Below are positions 16,191 to 25,694 of a stretch of DNA of 64,000 bases, piece by piece. The notes beneath the pieces were generated by a model that made no database searches, was not told where the DNA came from, and was given only the letters and a program-made list of their open reading frames with translations. The translations under genes and the position numbers were made by a program. The DNA comes from Actinospineispora eucalypti (GTDB lineage: Bacteria; Actinomycetota; Actinomycetes; Mycobacteriales; Pseudonocardiaceae), in the NCBI GenBank assembly GCA_014208095.1, contig JACHMT010000001.1, forward strand, positions 2,542,001-2,606,000. The letters run 5' to 3'. Every line of letters begins with the position of its first letter. Within the stretch, counting starts at the first letter, position 1.

Positions 16191-19100
16191 TCAGCGGGAC
16201 TCGCCGGTGCCTTCCTCTTCCGGCTGGGCCCGGTCGCGGGAGCGGCGTTCGTTGTCGCAGTCGTCGCCCTCGCAGTCCCGGGGCGCCTCCTCGCGCTCCG
16301 GCGGGGCGGCGTCGGGCGAGGTGCCCTCCTCGAACGGCACCGGCGCGGAGGAGGGCAGGGTGGACAGGGTCGGCGGGGCGGCCTGCGGGCTCTGCGCCGC
16401 GTAGCCGTCGTACGGGCCGGTCACCGCCGGCGGCGTGCCGATCGCCTTGAACTGGCCGAACGACTCCGCCGAGGTGGACTTCACCGCGTCCGTCATGAAC
16501 GACTTCCAGATGCTTCCGGGCATCGTCGCCCCGGTGATCGGATTGCCCTTGGCGGTCTTGATCGGGGTGTTCTGGTCGGTGCCGATCCACACCACGGTGG
16601 CTACGCCGGGGGTGAACCCGCCGATCCAGGCGTCGTTGTTCTGGCCCTCGACGCGGGACTGCACGGTGCCCGTCTTGGCCGCGACCGCACGGCCGCCGCC
16701 CAGACCGAGCTTGTCGTAGGTGGGCACGCCCAGCATGGCTTCCACCACGTTGCGCGCCACCTTGCCGTCGAACCGCTGCTGGTCCTGGTGCACGGCCTCG
16801 TAGATGACCCGGTCGTCCGACGTGGTCACCTTGCTCACCAGGTGCGGCGGCCGGTACACGCCCTGGGCGGCCAGCGTGGCGTACGCCGAGGCCAGCTCGA
16901 CCGTGGTGACCTCCTTGTTGCCCAGCGCGATGCCGGCGTCGGCGTTGTTCAGCGGGCTGGTGATGCCGGCGGCGCGGGCGGCGTCGGCGACCCGCTGCGG
17001 CCCCACCCTGCCGGCCAACTCGTGGAAGATCACGTTGTTGGAGATGGTCATCGCCTGCTTGAGGTCACACAGCGTGCAGGAGGCGCCGTCCGAGTTGCGC
17101 AGCCAGGGTAGTGCCTCGCCCTTGAACTGGGTGCCGAGGCCGATCGGTTCCGGCTGTTGCAGCGCGGCCAGCAGCACGAACGGCTTGAATGTGGAGCCGG
17201 GCTGCTTGGAGACCCGTGCGTAGTCCAGCCCCACGCCGTTGTCGCCGCCGTAGTAGGCCAGGACCCCGCCGGTCTTCGGGTCGATGGACACCAACGCGGT
17301 GCGCAGGTTTTCCGGCTGCCCGGACAGCCCCTCCTTGACCGCGTCCACGGCGTGCTGCTGGGCCTCCGGGTCGATCGTGGTGGTGATGTGCAGGCCGTCC
17401 TGGCTGAACTGCTGCTCGCTGATGCCCCGCCGCTCCAGCTCGTCCTTGATGGCGCTCAGGATCACCCCCCGGGAGTCGCCCGGGATGCCGCCGGAGACCT
17501 TGCGCTGAGCCTGGGTCATGGGGAAACGGGCCTGGGCCCGCTGCTCGGCGGTCAGCCACCCCTGGGCGACCATGCCGTTGAGCACGAAGTTCCACCGCTC
17601 CTGGGCGCGCTGCGGGTTGATCGCCGGATCCCAGCGGGACGGTGACTGGATGACGCTGGCCAGCACGGCCGCCTGGGCCACGTTGAGCTCCCAGACGTTC
17701 TTGCCGAAGTAGGCCTGGCTGGCCGACTGGATGCCGTAGGCGCCCCGGCCGTAGTAGATCGCGTTCAGGTAGCTGGCGAGGATCTCCTCCTTGCTGCTCT
17801 GCTGGGAGATCTTCACCGCGATGATCATTTCTTTGTACTTGCGCCAGAGCGAGTGCTCGTCGCCGACCAGCGTCTTCTTCACGAACTGCTGGGTGATCGT
17901 GGAACCGCCGCCCGCGCCACCGGTGAGCTGCTTCCAGGCCGCCCTGGCCAGGCCGATCGGGTCGAACCCCGGGTTGGAGAAGAAGCTGCGGTCCTCGGCG
18001 GAGAGCACCGCGTAGCGCACGTGCGGCGGTATCTGGTCGATGGTGACCTTGATCCGGTTCCCCTCGGCGGGGACGATCCGGGCCATGTCGGTGCCGTCCG
18101 AGTAGCTGATCGTGGCGATCTGCTTGTTGACCGCGTCGTCCGGGGTCGGGATGGAGAAGAACAGGTAGCCGAAGAAGAACATCAGGATCGGCAGCACCAC
18201 GAAGATCCCGAGCGCCCCGCCGCCGAACAGCCGGATCCGGTGCCAGCGCAGCTGGGTCGGTGAGTAGCCGGCCAGCTTGGCGCGGCGGCGGTGGCGATAA
18301 CCCTCGAAACGCTCCTGGAAGACCTCCGGCAGGCTGGCCAGGCTGGCCGGGTCGAACCGGGGCCGGTCACGGCGGTCCCGGCGGCGCTTGGCGGCGCTGT
18401 CGGTCTCCTCGTCGCGGCCGGCCATCCGGGCGCGGCCCTCGGCGATGAGCCGCGCGGCGGTGGCGTTGGCCGGCGTGTCCAGCGGGTTCTCCGGGACCGG
18501 CCGCTCACCGGCGGCCTGTGCCGGGACCCGGACCGTGCCGCTCGCCTCCGGGGTGCGGGCGGGCTGCCCCGGGCCGCGCGGCGGCTCCGGACGGACGCCG
18601 GTGGTTCTCTCGGGCGCCCTGGTGGGCGGGCGGACGCCGGAGGTGCCTTCGGGCGCGTGGGCCGGTTGACGGACGCCGGTGGTCCCCTCGGGTGCGCGCC
18701 CCGGCGGTCGGACGCCGGAGGTGCCTTCGGGCGCGTGGGCGGGCTGATGTGTGGCGTTGGTCACCTCGGGGCCGCGGCCGGGCTGACGGGTGCCGCTGGT
18801 CGCTTCGGGTGACCGGACGGGCTGGCCGGCCGCGGTGGCCTCGGGCATCCGGCCCGGTTGCCTGGTCCCGTTGGGCGGAGGGCCGGCCGGACGCGCGCCG
18901 CCGGGCGGTGGAGCGCCGACCTGCCCGGGCTGTCCGGCGCCGCCGGGCGGCGGGGCTCCGATCGGGCGCCGGGCGCCGGTGGCCTCGGGCGGGCGGATCG
19001 AGCGGGCGGCGCCGGTCTTCTGGATGGGCAGCGGCCCGCTCGGGGGCGGCGCATCGGGGCGGCCGTTCGGCGGGGCGGGCCGGCGGCCGAAGCCGGGCGG

Positions 19101-19358
19101 CGGCGGAGTGCCGCCGACCGGGCGGGCGGGCGGGTTGTGCCCGGTCCGGTGGGTCGGCGGGTCCACCGCGGGCAGCCGGGGATGGGTGTTCACGGTGTCC
19201 ATCGGCTGGGACGAGGACAGCGGGGAGATCCGGCGGCCGGACTTCGGCGTGCGCTCCCCATCGGACGGCGTGTCCGGATTGTCCGGGGCATGCCGCCGGT
19301 CGGGCCGTTCCGGGCCGGGTGGCCCGGTGCGCGGTCCAGTCAACCGAGGGCCTCCCAC
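16191..19358 (-). CDS. Class A penicillin-binding protein (transglycosylase/transpeptidase)
   Basis: This 1055-residue bifunctional enzyme polymerises and cross-links peptidoglycan. A proline-rich cytoplasmic N-terminus (residues 1-370) precedes a membrane span at about 379-401. The glycosyltransferase-51 domain has the catalytic glutamate in AEDRSFF (near 455) and GGSTITQQF (484-492). The transpeptidase has SxxK at S722-TFK, SNN at 773-775 and KTGT at 895-898. The C-terminus is acidic and lacks PASTA domains. The start is uncertain: I give the GTG that keeps the longest frame, but the ATG at 19202 would give a protein 52 residues shorter and neither has a strong ribosome site. The proline-rich tail contains tandem repeats. 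Confidence 0.93.
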   Translation of the reverse strand: MGGPRLTGPRTGPPGPERPDRRHAPDNPDTPSDGERTPKSGRRISPLSSSQPMDTVNTHPRLPAVDPPTHRTGHNPPARPVGGTPPPPGFGRRPAPPNGRPDAPPPSGPLPIQKTGAARSIRPPEATGARRPIGAPPPGGAGQPGQVGAPPPGGARPAGPPPNGTRQPGRMPEATAAGQPVRSPEATSGTRQPGRGPEVTNATHQPAHAPEGTSGVRPPGRAPEGTTGVRQPAHAPEGTSGVRPPTRAPERTTGVRPEPPRGPGQPARTPEASGTVRVPAQAAGERPVPENPLDTPANATAARLIAEGRARMAGRDEETDSAAKRRRDRRDRPRFDPASLASLPEVFQERFEGYRHRRRAKLAGYSPTQLRWHRIRLFGGGALGIFVVLPILMFFFGYLFFSIPTPDDAVNKQIATISYSDGTDMARIVPAEGNRIKVTIDQIPPHVRYAVLSAEDRSFFSNPGFDPIGLARAAWKQLTGGAGGGSTITQQFVKKTLVGDEHSLWRKYKEMIIAVKISQQSSKEEILASYLNAIYYGRGAYGIQSASQAYFGKNVWELNVAQAAVLASVIQSPSRWDPAINPQRAQERWNFVLNGMVAQGWLTAEQRAQARFPMTQAQRKVSGGIPGDSRGVILSAIKDELERRGISEQQFSQDGLHITTTIDPEAQQHAVDAVKEGLSGQPENLRTALVSIDPKTGGVLAYYGGDNGVGLDYARVSKQPGSTFKPFVLLAALQQPEPIGLGTQFKGEALPWLRNSDGASCTLCDLKQAMTISNNVIFHELAGRVGPQRVADAARAAGITSPLNNADAGIALGNKEVTTVELASAYATLAAQGVYRPPHLVSKVTTSDDRVIYEAVHQDQQRFDGKVARNVVEAMLGVPTYDKLGLGGGRAVAAKTGTVQSRVEGQNNDAWIGGFTPGVATVVWIGTDQNTPIKTAKGNPITGATMPGSIWKSFMTDAVKSTSAESFGQFKAIGTPPAVTGPYDGYAAQSPQAAPPTLSTLPSSAPVPFEEGTSPDAAPPEREEAPRDCEGDDCDNERRSRDRAQPEEEGTGESR
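18560..18810. repeat. Imperfect tandem repeats in the PBP N-terminal tail
   Basis: On the minus strand this segment encodes repeats of about 16 residues of the form PxRAPEGTTGVRxP (variants APEGTSGVR, APERTTGVR, SPEATSGTR, GPEVTNATH), roughly residues 180-265 of the PBP. They lie in the proline-rich cytoplasmic tail before the membrane span. Their function is unknown; such tails bind partner proteins in some actinobacterial PBPs. Confidence 0.75.
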
Positions 19359-19592
19359 CCGTTGTTCGTCGACAGGGTCAGCGACCAGCCGCTGGGTTCC
19401 GGCCGTGGCATGAATTCCGCCAAATCAACGGCGCGCATCGTGCTGTTGATGCGGTCGACCCAAAATCTCACTCGTTCGGCGGCGCAAACCCGTCACTTCC
19501 GTACGTTTCCAAGCCTGACCGTGAGATGCCGGGGAGCCTCCATCGCGTTAGCCTTGCCACGATCATCGTGACAGGTCAGATCGGGGTTAACC
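19359..19592. promoter_or_regulatory. Divergent intergenic region between PBP and esterase genes
   Basis: This 234-base gap holds the promoters of the two divergent genes. The 13-bp dyad CACGATCATCGTG lies at 19558-19570, about 23 bases before the esterase start. No clear -35/-10 pair is visible. If the PBP starts at 19202, the leader of the PBP message would be correspondingly longer. Confidence 0.4.
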
Positions 19593-20873
19593 GTGTCGGT
19601 ATCCACTTCTCGGTCGGGTAAACCCCGCTCGGTCCCCTTGATGGTAGGGGCCGTCGGAGCGCTGGCTGTCGTGGGTGCCTACCGGCCGTGGCTCACCCGC
19701 TGGCCCTGGTCCCTGGTCAACGCCCTGAGCAGTGCGTTCGCCTCCGAGTTCCCGGGGGTGCTGCTGGGTGTGCACGCGGCCGCGACGGTCGGCGCGCTGC
19801 GTTCCCGGGGTCTTTCGCGGGTGGCCGGGGTGGCGCTGAACGGGGCCGCGCTGGCCGGGTTGGCCGGCCTGGCCGGTGACGCCGGCCGTTCGGCGCGGGC
19901 GCTGCACGACGCGCTCGGCGAGCTCGGCGTGCCCACCGACGGGGTGCCGGCCCGCCGCCCGCGCGGCGTGCTGCCCGGCCCGCTGGCCCGGAGCCGCTAC
20001 CTGCGGCACGCCGACGTGGCGTTCCACGCCGAGCTGGGCGGCTTCGGCACGCTGGACGTCTGGCACCGGCCCGGGCTCCCGGTGGACGGGAAGGCCCCGG
20101 TGCTGGTGCAGGTGCACGGCGGTGCCTGGGAGCGGATGGACAAGCGGGGCCAGGCGGAGCCGCTGATGGGTTACCTGGCCGAGCGGGGCTGGGTCTGCGT
20201 CACGGTGAACTACCGGCTCGCGCCGGAGGCCCGGTGGCCGGCGATGATCGTGGACGTCAAGCGCGCCATCGCCTGGACCAGGGAGAACATCGCCCAGTAC
20301 GGCGGTGACCCGGACTTCATCGCGATCACCGGCGGATCGGCGGGCGGCCACCTGGCCGCGCTGGCCGCGCTGAGCGCCAACGACCCGGACTACCAGCCGG
20401 GCTTCACCGACCGGGACACCCGGGTGGCCGCGTCGGTGCCGCTCTACGGCGTGCACGACTTCACCGTCGACGCCAGGGAGGGCCTGACCGACCTGCTGGA
20501 GAACACGGTGATCGGCACCCGGTTCGCCGACGACGAGCGCACCTGGCTGCGGGCCTCCCCGATCACCCGGGTGGACGCGGACACCCCGCCGTTCCTGGTG
20601 GTGCACGGCACCACGGACGCGGTGGTGCCGGTCCGCCAGTCGCGCAAGCTGGTGGCCGCGCTGCGCGCCGACTCGCCGTCACCGGTCGGCTACGCGGAGC
20701 TGCCGCACGCGCAGCACGGGTTCGACTTCGTGGCCACCGCGCGCACCGCGTACCTGGCGGACGCCGTGCACCGGTTCCTCAGCCACGTGCACCGGGGCTA
20801 CCTGGCCGGTACCAGCGCCCGGGCGGCCGGGAAGAGCGGCCGAAACCGGGCGGAGGCCGGCGCCGCCGGGTAG
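19593..20873 (+). CDS. Alpha/beta hydrolase, hormone-sensitive-lipase/esterase type
   Basis: The 426-residue protein has an N-terminal hydrophobic region (residues about 15-100, with two likely membrane spans) followed by an esterase domain. The oxyanion motif is HGGAWE, the nucleophile elbow is GGSAGGH, the acid lies in VHGTTDAVVPV and the catalytic histidine in HAQHGFDF. It probably hydrolyses carboxyl esters of lipids at the membrane. The start is GTG with a weak ribosome site. The substrate cannot be deduced. It is separate from thrS, 65 bases downstream. Confidence 0.88.
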   Translation: MSVSTSRSGKPRSVPLMVGAVGALAVVGAYRPWLTRWPWSLVNALSSAFASEFPGVLLGVHAAATVGALRSRGLSRVAGVALNGAALAGLAGLAGDAGRSARALHDALGELGVPTDGVPARRPRGVLPGPLARSRYLRHADVAFHAELGGFGTLDVWHRPGLPVDGKAPVLVQVHGGAWERMDKRGQAEPLMGYLAERGWVCVTVNYRLAPEARWPAMIVDVKRAIAWTRENIAQYGGDPDFIAITGGSAGGHLAALAALSANDPDYQPGFTDRDTRVAASVPLYGVHDFTVDAREGLTDLLENTVIGTRFADDERTWLRASPITRVDADTPPFLVVHGTTDAVVPVRQSRKLVAALRADSPSPVGYAELPHAQHGFDFVATARTAYLADAVHRFLSHVHRGYLAGTSARAAGKSGRNRAEAGAAG

Positions 20874-20880
20874 ATAGCAT

Positions 20881-20913
20881 CGGGAAAGATGTTCGGCCGA
20901 GCATCATTTTCCG
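20881..20913. terminator. Imperfect hairpin between esterase and thrS
   Basis: CGGGAAAGATG pairs imperfectly with CATCATTTTCCG around a loop, directly after the esterase stop. It may be a weak terminator or a thrS leader structure. It lacks the T-box sequence motif and the space for a T-box. Confidence 0.35.
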
Positions 20914-20938
20914 TTCTTGTCTCACCTAGGAGCCCGTC

Positions 20939-23002
20939 GTGTCCGGTCCCGTAGCTCGTCCCGTGTCTGCCCCCGTCCGGGTGCCGGCCGGCACGACCGC
21001 CGCGGCCGCGGTACGGGAGGCGGGCCTGCCCACTGCCGGGCCGTCCGCCGTGGTGGTCGTCCGCGACCCGGACGGTGCGCTGCGGGACCTGGCCTGGGCG
21101 CCGGAGGCCGACGTCGAGGTGGAACCGGTCGGCGCCGACACCGAGGACGGCCGCGCGGTCATCCGGCACTCGGCCGCGCACGTGCTGGCGCAGGCCGTGC
21201 AGCAGCTGAACCCCCAGGCCAAGCTGGGTATCGGCCCGCCGATCACCGACGGCTTCTACTACGACTTCGACGTCGCGGAGCCGTTCACCCCGGACGACCT
21301 GAGCAAGCTCGAGTCGGCCATGAAGAAGATCATCAAGGCCGGCCAGCGGTTCTCCCGGCGGCGGTTCGACTCGCTGGACGAGGCGCGCAAGGAGCTGGCC
21401 GACGAGCCGTACAAGCTCGAGCTGATCGAGCTCAAGGGCGCCGGTACCGAGGCGGACGACGAGGTCATGGAGGTGGACGCCTCCGGCGAGCTGACCAGCT
21501 ACGACAACGTGCACGCGCACACCGGCGAGGTGGTCTGGTCCGACCTCTGCCGGGGTCCGCACCTGCCGACCACCAAGTTCATCCCCGCGTTCAAGCTGAT
21601 GCGCAGCGCCGCCGCGTACTGGCGGGGTAGCGAGAAGAACCCGCAGCTGCAGCGCATCTACGGCACCGCGTGGGAGAGTCAGGAGGCGCTGCAGGCGCAC
21701 CTGGACCGGCTGGCCGAGGCGGAGCGCCGCGACCACCGGCGGCTGGGGTCCGAGCTGGACCTGTTCTCCTTCCCGGACGAGATCGGCTCCGGGCTGCCGG
21801 TGTTCCACCCGAAGGGCGGAATCATCCGCCGCGAGCTGGAGGACTACTCCCGCAAGCGGCACGAGGAAGCCGGCTACGAGTTCGTGAACACCCCGCACAT
21901 CACCAAGGCGCAGCTGTTCGAGGTCTCCGGGCACCTGGGGTGGTACCAGGAGGGCATGTACCCGGGCATGCACCTGGACGAGGAGCGCGCGGCGGACGGC
22001 ACCCTGCGCAAGGCCGGGCAGGACTACTACCTGAAGCCGATGAACTGCCCGATGCACAACCTGATCTTCCGGTCCCGGGGGCGGTCCTACCGGGAGCTGC
22101 CGCTGCGGCTGTTCGAGTTCGGCACGGTCTACCGGTACGAGAAGTCCGGCGTGGTCCACGGGCTGACCCGGGCGCGCGGCTTCACCCAGGACGACGCGCA
22201 CATCTACTGCACCGAAGAGCAGATGCAGGACGAGATCCGCTCGCTGCTCCAGTTCGTGCTGGACCTGCTGCGCGACTACGGCCTGGACGAGTTCTACCTG
22301 GAGCTGTCCACCCGCAACCCGGACAAGTCGATCGGCGCCGACGCCGAGTGGGAGCGGGCCACCGAGGAACTGCGCAAGGCCGCCGAGGCCACCGGCCTGG
22401 AGCTGGTGCTGGACCCGGGCGGCGCGGCCTTCTACGCGCCGAAGATCAGCGTGCAGGCCAAGGACGCCATCGGCCGCACCTGGCAGCTGTCCACCATCCA
22501 GGTGGACCTGATGCTGCCGGACCGGTTCGAGCTGGAGTACACCGCGCCGGACGGCTCCCGCAAGCGGCCGGTGATGATCCACCGCGCGCTGTTCGGCTCC
22601 ATGGAGCGGTTCTTCGGGATCCTCACCGAGCACTACGCCGGGGCGTTCCCGGTGTGGCTGGCGCCGGTGCAGGTGGTGGGCATCCCGGTGAGCGCCGACC
22701 AGGTCGACTACGTCGAGCGGATCGCCAAGCAGCTGCGCTCGCACGGCGTGCGCGTCGAGGTGGACGCCGGGGACGACCGGATGCAGAAGAAGATCCGCAC
22801 GCACACCCTGCAGAAGGTGCCGTTCATGCTGCTGGTCGGCGGCCGGGACGCTGAGGCGGACGCGGTGAGCTTCCGGTTCCGGGACGGCTCGCAGCTCAAC
22901 GGGGTGCCGTGGCCGGCCGCCGTGGAGGCCGTCGTGTCCTGGATCGGCCGCCGGGAGAACGCGTCGCCTTCCGAGGCAACCTTCACCGTAGGCGGATCGT
23001 GA
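20939..23002 (+). CDS. thrS: Threonyl-tRNA synthetase
   Basis: The 687-residue class II synthetase charges tRNA-Thr. An N-terminal TGS domain (residues about 10-75) is followed by the editing domain with [10 protein letters not shown] and YYDFDV, the catalytic core with the zinc ligands in NCPMH and [12 protein letters not shown], and the anticodon-binding domain with the DDRMQKKIR segment. Length matches the family. It starts with GTG and overlaps the next gene by four bases. The order thrS-HIT-pgsA-acyltransferase-pimA is conserved in actinobacteria. Confidence 0.97.
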   Translation: MSGPVARPVSAPVRVPAGTTAAAAVREAGLPTAGPSAVVVVRDPDGALRDLAWAPEADVEVEPVGADTEDGRAVIRHSAAHVLAQAVQQLNPQAKLGIGPPITDGFYYDFDVAEPFTPDDLSKLESAMKKIIKAGQRFSRRRFDSLDEARKELADEPYKLELIELKGAGTEADDEVMEVDASGELTSYDNVHAHTGEVVWSDLCRGPHLPTTKFIPAFKLMRSAAAYWRGSEKNPQLQRIYGTAWESQEALQAHLDRLAEAERRDHRRLGSELDLFSFPDEIGSGLPVFHPKGGIIRRELEDYSRKRHEEAGYEFVNTPHITKAQLFEVSGHLGWYQEGMYPGMHLDEERAADGTLRKAGQDYYLKPMNCPMHNLIFRSRGRSYRELPLRLFEFGTVYRYEKSGVVHGLTRARGFTQDDAHIYCTEEQMQDEIRSLLQFVLDLLRDYGLDEFYLELSTRNPDKSIGADAEWERATEELRKAAEATGLELVLDPGGAAFYAPKISVQAKDAIGRTWQLSTIQVDLMLPDRFELEYTAPDGSRKRPVMIHRALFGSMERFFGILTEHYAGAFPVWLAPVQVVGIPVSADQVDYVERIAKQLRSHGVRVEVDAGDDRMQKKIRTHTLQKVPFMLLVGGRDAEADAVSFRFRDGSQLNGVPWPAAVEAVVSWIGRRENASPSEATFTVGGS

Positions 23003-23577
23003 CCGAGTCGGCGGAACCCGCCCGCGACGCCCCCGGCACCGGTCCGGCCGAGCTGATCGGCCAGGACGGCGCCGCGGTGGCCGATGGGTTCCGCCGGCTG
23101 TGGACCCCGCACCGGCTGGCCTACATCAAGGAGGCGGCGGCGAGCAGCGCCGAGGAGGGCTGCCCGTTCTGCCGCATCCCGGAGCTCGCCGACTCCGACG
23201 GTCTCGTGGTCGCCCGGGGCGACGCGGTGTACGCGGTGCTGAACCTGCACCCGTACAACCCGGGCCACCTCATGGTGGTGCCCTACCGGCACGTGGCCGA
23301 GCTGGAGGAGCTGACCCGCGAGGAGTCCGACGAGCTGATGGACTTCACCCAGCGGGCGGTGCGGGCGATGAAACAGGTGGCCGCGCCGCACGCGTTCAAC
23401 GTGGGGCTGAACCTGGGCACGGTGGCCGGCGGGTCGCTGGCCGACCACTTGCACCAGCACGTGGTGCCCCGGTGGGGCGGGGACGCCAACTTCATCGCGG
23501 TGATCGGCCAGACCAAGGTCATCCCCCAACTCCTCGCCGAAACCCGCGACCTCCTAGCCACCGCCTGGCCAGCCTGA
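22999..23577 (+). CDS. HIT-family protein, Ap4A phosphorylase-like
   Basis: The 192-residue protein has the histidine triad [11 protein letters not shown] near its C-terminus and a CPFC pair near residues 55-58. It corresponds to the actinobacterial HIT protein that follows thrS; the mycobacterial member (Rv2613c) is described as a diadenosine tetraphosphate phosphorylase. I chose the GTG that overlaps the thrS stop (GTGA); an upstream in-frame extension is a shadow of thrS. It ends just before a mirrored repeat array, which separates it from pgsA. Confidence 0.92.
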   Translation: MTESAEPARDAPGTGPAELIGQDGAAVADGFRRLWTPHRLAYIKEAAASSAEEGCPFCRIPELADSDGLVVARGDAVYAVLNLHPYNPGHLMVVPYRHVAELEELTREESDELMDFTQRAVRAMKQVAAPHAFNVGLNLGTVAGGSLADHLHQHVVPRWGGDANFIAVIGQTKVIPQLLAETRDLLATAWPA

Positions 23578-23597
23578 CCCCCGATCCCCCTCCAGCC

Positions 23598-23707
23598 TGA
23601 TTCAGTGACTTCAGCACACTGATTCAGTCACCTGAGCACACTGATTCAGTCACCTGAGCACGGTGATTCAGTCACTTCGGCACGGTGGTTCAGTCACTTC
23701 AGCAGGC
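23598..23707 (+). repeat. Left arm: five tandem 22-bp repeats
   Basis: Five contiguous 22-bp units start at 23598, 23620, 23642, 23664 and 23686. The core is TGATTCAGTCACTTCAGCAC plus AC or GG, with a few substitutions. The units are about 50% GC, far below the genome average. The same unit occurs inverted five times at 23811-23920. Confidence 0.95.
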
Positions 23708-23810
23708 CTGGATTTGGCGGCGTGGCGATGGTCATCTTCCGGCTCGGAGATCCATGATCGAAAGGCGACTGAGCCGTCACTCGACGTGCGCGACTTCCCG
23801 GAACCCCAGC

Positions 23811-23920
23811 AGTGGCCGAAGTGACTGAACCACCATGCTGAAGTAACTGAACCACCGTGCTGAAGTCACTGAATCAGTGTGCCCAGGTGACTGAATCAGT
23901 GTGCTGAAGTGACTGAATCA
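23811..23920 (-). repeat. Right arm: five inverted 22-bp repeats
   Basis: Five contiguous units, inverted relative to the left arm, start at 23811, 23833, 23855, 23877 and 23899. Variant endings mirror those of the left arm: outer copies end in AC, inner ones in GG. The two arms could therefore pair over about 110 bp around the 103-base spacer. Confidence 0.95.
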
Positions 23921-24043
23921 GGGGGGAGCTGGTATGTGGGTTGGCCGTCGGGGTGGTCCGCGATGATCCAGCGGCGGGCTCGGCATAGGCTGGGTTCACC
24001 AACCAGTCCACCAGTCACAGAGGTCGCACGCCGGTAGGGGTAA

Positions 24044-24718
24044 ATGCTGGACAACATCGTCGCCCGCGCCTCGGTCGGCCGGGTGACCGATCCGCTGGGC
24101 CGCGCACTGGTCCGGTGGGGGATCCCGCCGGACCTGGTCACCGTGGTCGGCACCGTCGGCACAGTGGCCGCCGCGGCGTGGTTCATGCCCAAGGGGCAGC
24201 TGTTCGCGGGCGCCTGCGTGATGACCGCTTTCGTGCTGTTCGACCTGGTGGACGGGGCGATGGCCCGGGCGGCGGGGAACCCCACCCCGTTCGGCGCCGT
24301 GCTGGACTCCACCTGCGACCGGATCGCCGACGGCGCACTGTTCGCCGGGCTGGTGTGGTGGTGCCTGCAGATCGGCGACCAGCCGCACACGGCGGTGGCG
24401 GCGATGATCTCGCTGGTCGCCGGGCAGGTCGTGTCCTACCTGAAGGCGCGCGCGGAGGCCAGCGGGCTGTCCGCCCAGGGCGGGCTGGTCGAGCGGGCCG
24501 AGCGGCTGATCCTGGCCCTGCTGGGGACCGCGCTGGAAGGGCTGGGGGTGCCCGGGGCGCTGGGTGTCGCGCTGTGGCTGCTCGCGGTGGGTTCCGTGAT
24601 CACCCTCGGGCAGCGGCTGGTCGCGGTGCACCGCTCGGCGGCCGGCGCTGAGCGGTCGGCAGAGGCCGAGGCGGCACAGTCGGCACCGCCGGACGAGGGG
24701 CTGGCCGCCGGTGAATGA
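24044..24718 (+). CDS. pgsA: Phosphatidylinositol phosphate synthase (CDP-alcohol phosphatidyltransferase)
   Basis: The 224-residue membrane enzyme joins CDP-diacylglycerol and inositol phosphate in actinobacterial phosphatidylinositol synthesis. The signature D(x)2DG(x)2AR(x)8G(x)3D(x)3D is complete in DLVDGAMARAAGNP and FGAVLDSTCD (residues about 67-92). Several hydrophobic segments follow. The C-terminal 25 residues are alanine- and glutamate-rich. Its stop overlaps the start of the acyltransferase gene. The function is assigned from the operon (acyltransferase, PimA) as well as the motif. Confidence 0.93.
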   Translation: MLDNIVARASVGRVTDPLGRALVRWGIPPDLVTVVGTVGTVAAAAWFMPKGQLFAGACVMTAFVLFDLVDGAMARAAGNPTPFGAVLDSTCDRIADGALFAGLVWWCLQIGDQPHTAVAAMISLVAGQVVSYLKARAEASGLSAQGGLVERAERLILALLGTALEGLGVPGALGVALWLLAVGSVITLGQRLVAVHRSAAGAERSAEAEAAQSAPPDEGLAAGE

Positions 24719-25694
24719 GACCGGACCGGCGATCGGGCGCGGATTGGCCGCCATGAACGAACAGCTGGCCGACGCCGGCTACGCGCTGGGCTGGCGCGCG
24801 GTGCGGGCCATGCCGGCCGGCCTGGCGCACCGGTTGTTCCGGGCCGGCGCGGACCTGGCCGTGAGCCGAGGTGGCGACGGTCCCCGCCAGCTGCGCGCGA
24901 ACCTGGCCCGGGTGCTGCGGCACGCGGGTGCCGAGCCGACCGAGGCCGAGCTGGACCGGCTCACCGCCGAGGGCCTGCGCTCCTACGCCCGATACTGGTG
25001 CGAGGCGTTCCGGCTGCCCGCGCTGGACCCGGTGGCGCTGCACGACCGGGTGGACCCGGCCGCGGCCGGCGTGGAGCACCTGCACCGCGCGCTGGACCGG
25101 GGGCAGGGCGTGGTGGCCGCGCTGACCCACAGCGGCAACTGGGACGTGGCCGGGGTGTGGCTGGTGCAGGCGCTGCGCCGGCTGGGCCGGCCGGCGAAGC
25201 TGGTCACCGTGGCCGAGCGGCTGCGGCCGGCCTCGCTGTTCGACCGGTTCGTGGCCTACCGGGAGTCGCTGGGCTTCGAGGTGCTGCCGGCCGACGGCGG
25301 TGCACGGATGGTGGCCACCCTGGCCGCCCGGCTGCGGGAGAACCAGGTGGTCTGCCTGGTCGCGGACCGGGAGATGGGCAACGGCGGCGTGGAGGTCGAC
25401 TTCTGCGGCGAGCCGGCCCGGTTCCCCGGCGGTCCGGCGCAGCTGGCCAAGCGGACCGGTGCGGCGCTGCTGCCGTTCGCCGGCTGGTTCACCGAGGACG
25501 GCTGGGGCCTGCGCTTCCACCCGCCGATCGAGGTGCCGGACGGCCCGACCGGTCCGGTCGTGCGGGTCGCCACCCAGGCGCTGGCCGAGGTGTTCGCCGC
25601 CGACCTGGCCGCGCACCCGGCGGACTGGCACATGCTGCAACCCATCTGGTCCGCCGACCGGGACCGTCGGGCCGCCCCGGCGGTGGCCGGGTGA
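24711..25694 (+). CDS. Phosphatidylinositol mannoside acyltransferase
   Basis: The 327-residue protein is a member of the LpxL/HtrB-like acyltransferase family. The HX4D motif is in THSGNWDVAG and the second motif in LVADREMGNGGVEVDF. In actinobacteria the gene between pgsA and pimA encodes PatA, which acylates the mannose of phosphatidylinositol mannosides on the inner membrane face. It starts with GTG inside the end of pgsA and ends overlapping pimA by four bases. This is consistent with one coupled PIM operon. Confidence 0.92.
   Translation: MNETGPAIGRGLAAMNEQLADAGYALGWRAVRAMPAGLAHRLFRAGADLAVSRGGDGPRQLRANLARVLRHAGAEPTEAELDRLTAEGLRSYARYWCEAFRLPALDPVALHDRVDPAAAGVEHLHRALDRGQGVVAALTHSGNWDVAGVWLVQALRRLGRPAKLVTVAERLRPASLFDRFVAYRESLGFEVLPADGGARMVATLAARLRENQVVCLVADREMGNGGVEVDFCGEPARFPGGPAQLAKRTGAALLPFAGWFTEDGWGLRFHPPIEVPDGPTGPVVRVATQALAEVFAADLAAHPADWHMLQPIWSADRDRRAAPAVAG

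Larger units (their letters stand above)
23578..24043. other. Intergenic region holding the mirrored 22-bp repeat array
   Basis: This 466-base gap between the HIT gene and pgsA has no credible gene. It is dominated by two five-copy 22-bp repeat arrays in opposite orientation with a 103-base spacer. The last 120 bases before pgsA must carry the pgsA promoter or leader, but I see no convincing promoter there. Confidence 0.8.

Noticed and set aside
20874..20938. T-box riboswitch before thrS
   Set aside because: Only 65 bases are available and the T-box consensus is absent; the imperfect hairpin is more like a terminator.
20798..22804. 668-codon minus-strand frame opposite thrS
   Set aside because: It is the antisense shadow of threonyl-tRNA synthetase and has no protein-like features.
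23598..23920. CRISPR array
   Set aside because: The units are contiguous 22-bp repeats without unique spacers, occur in both orientations and have no cas genes nearby.
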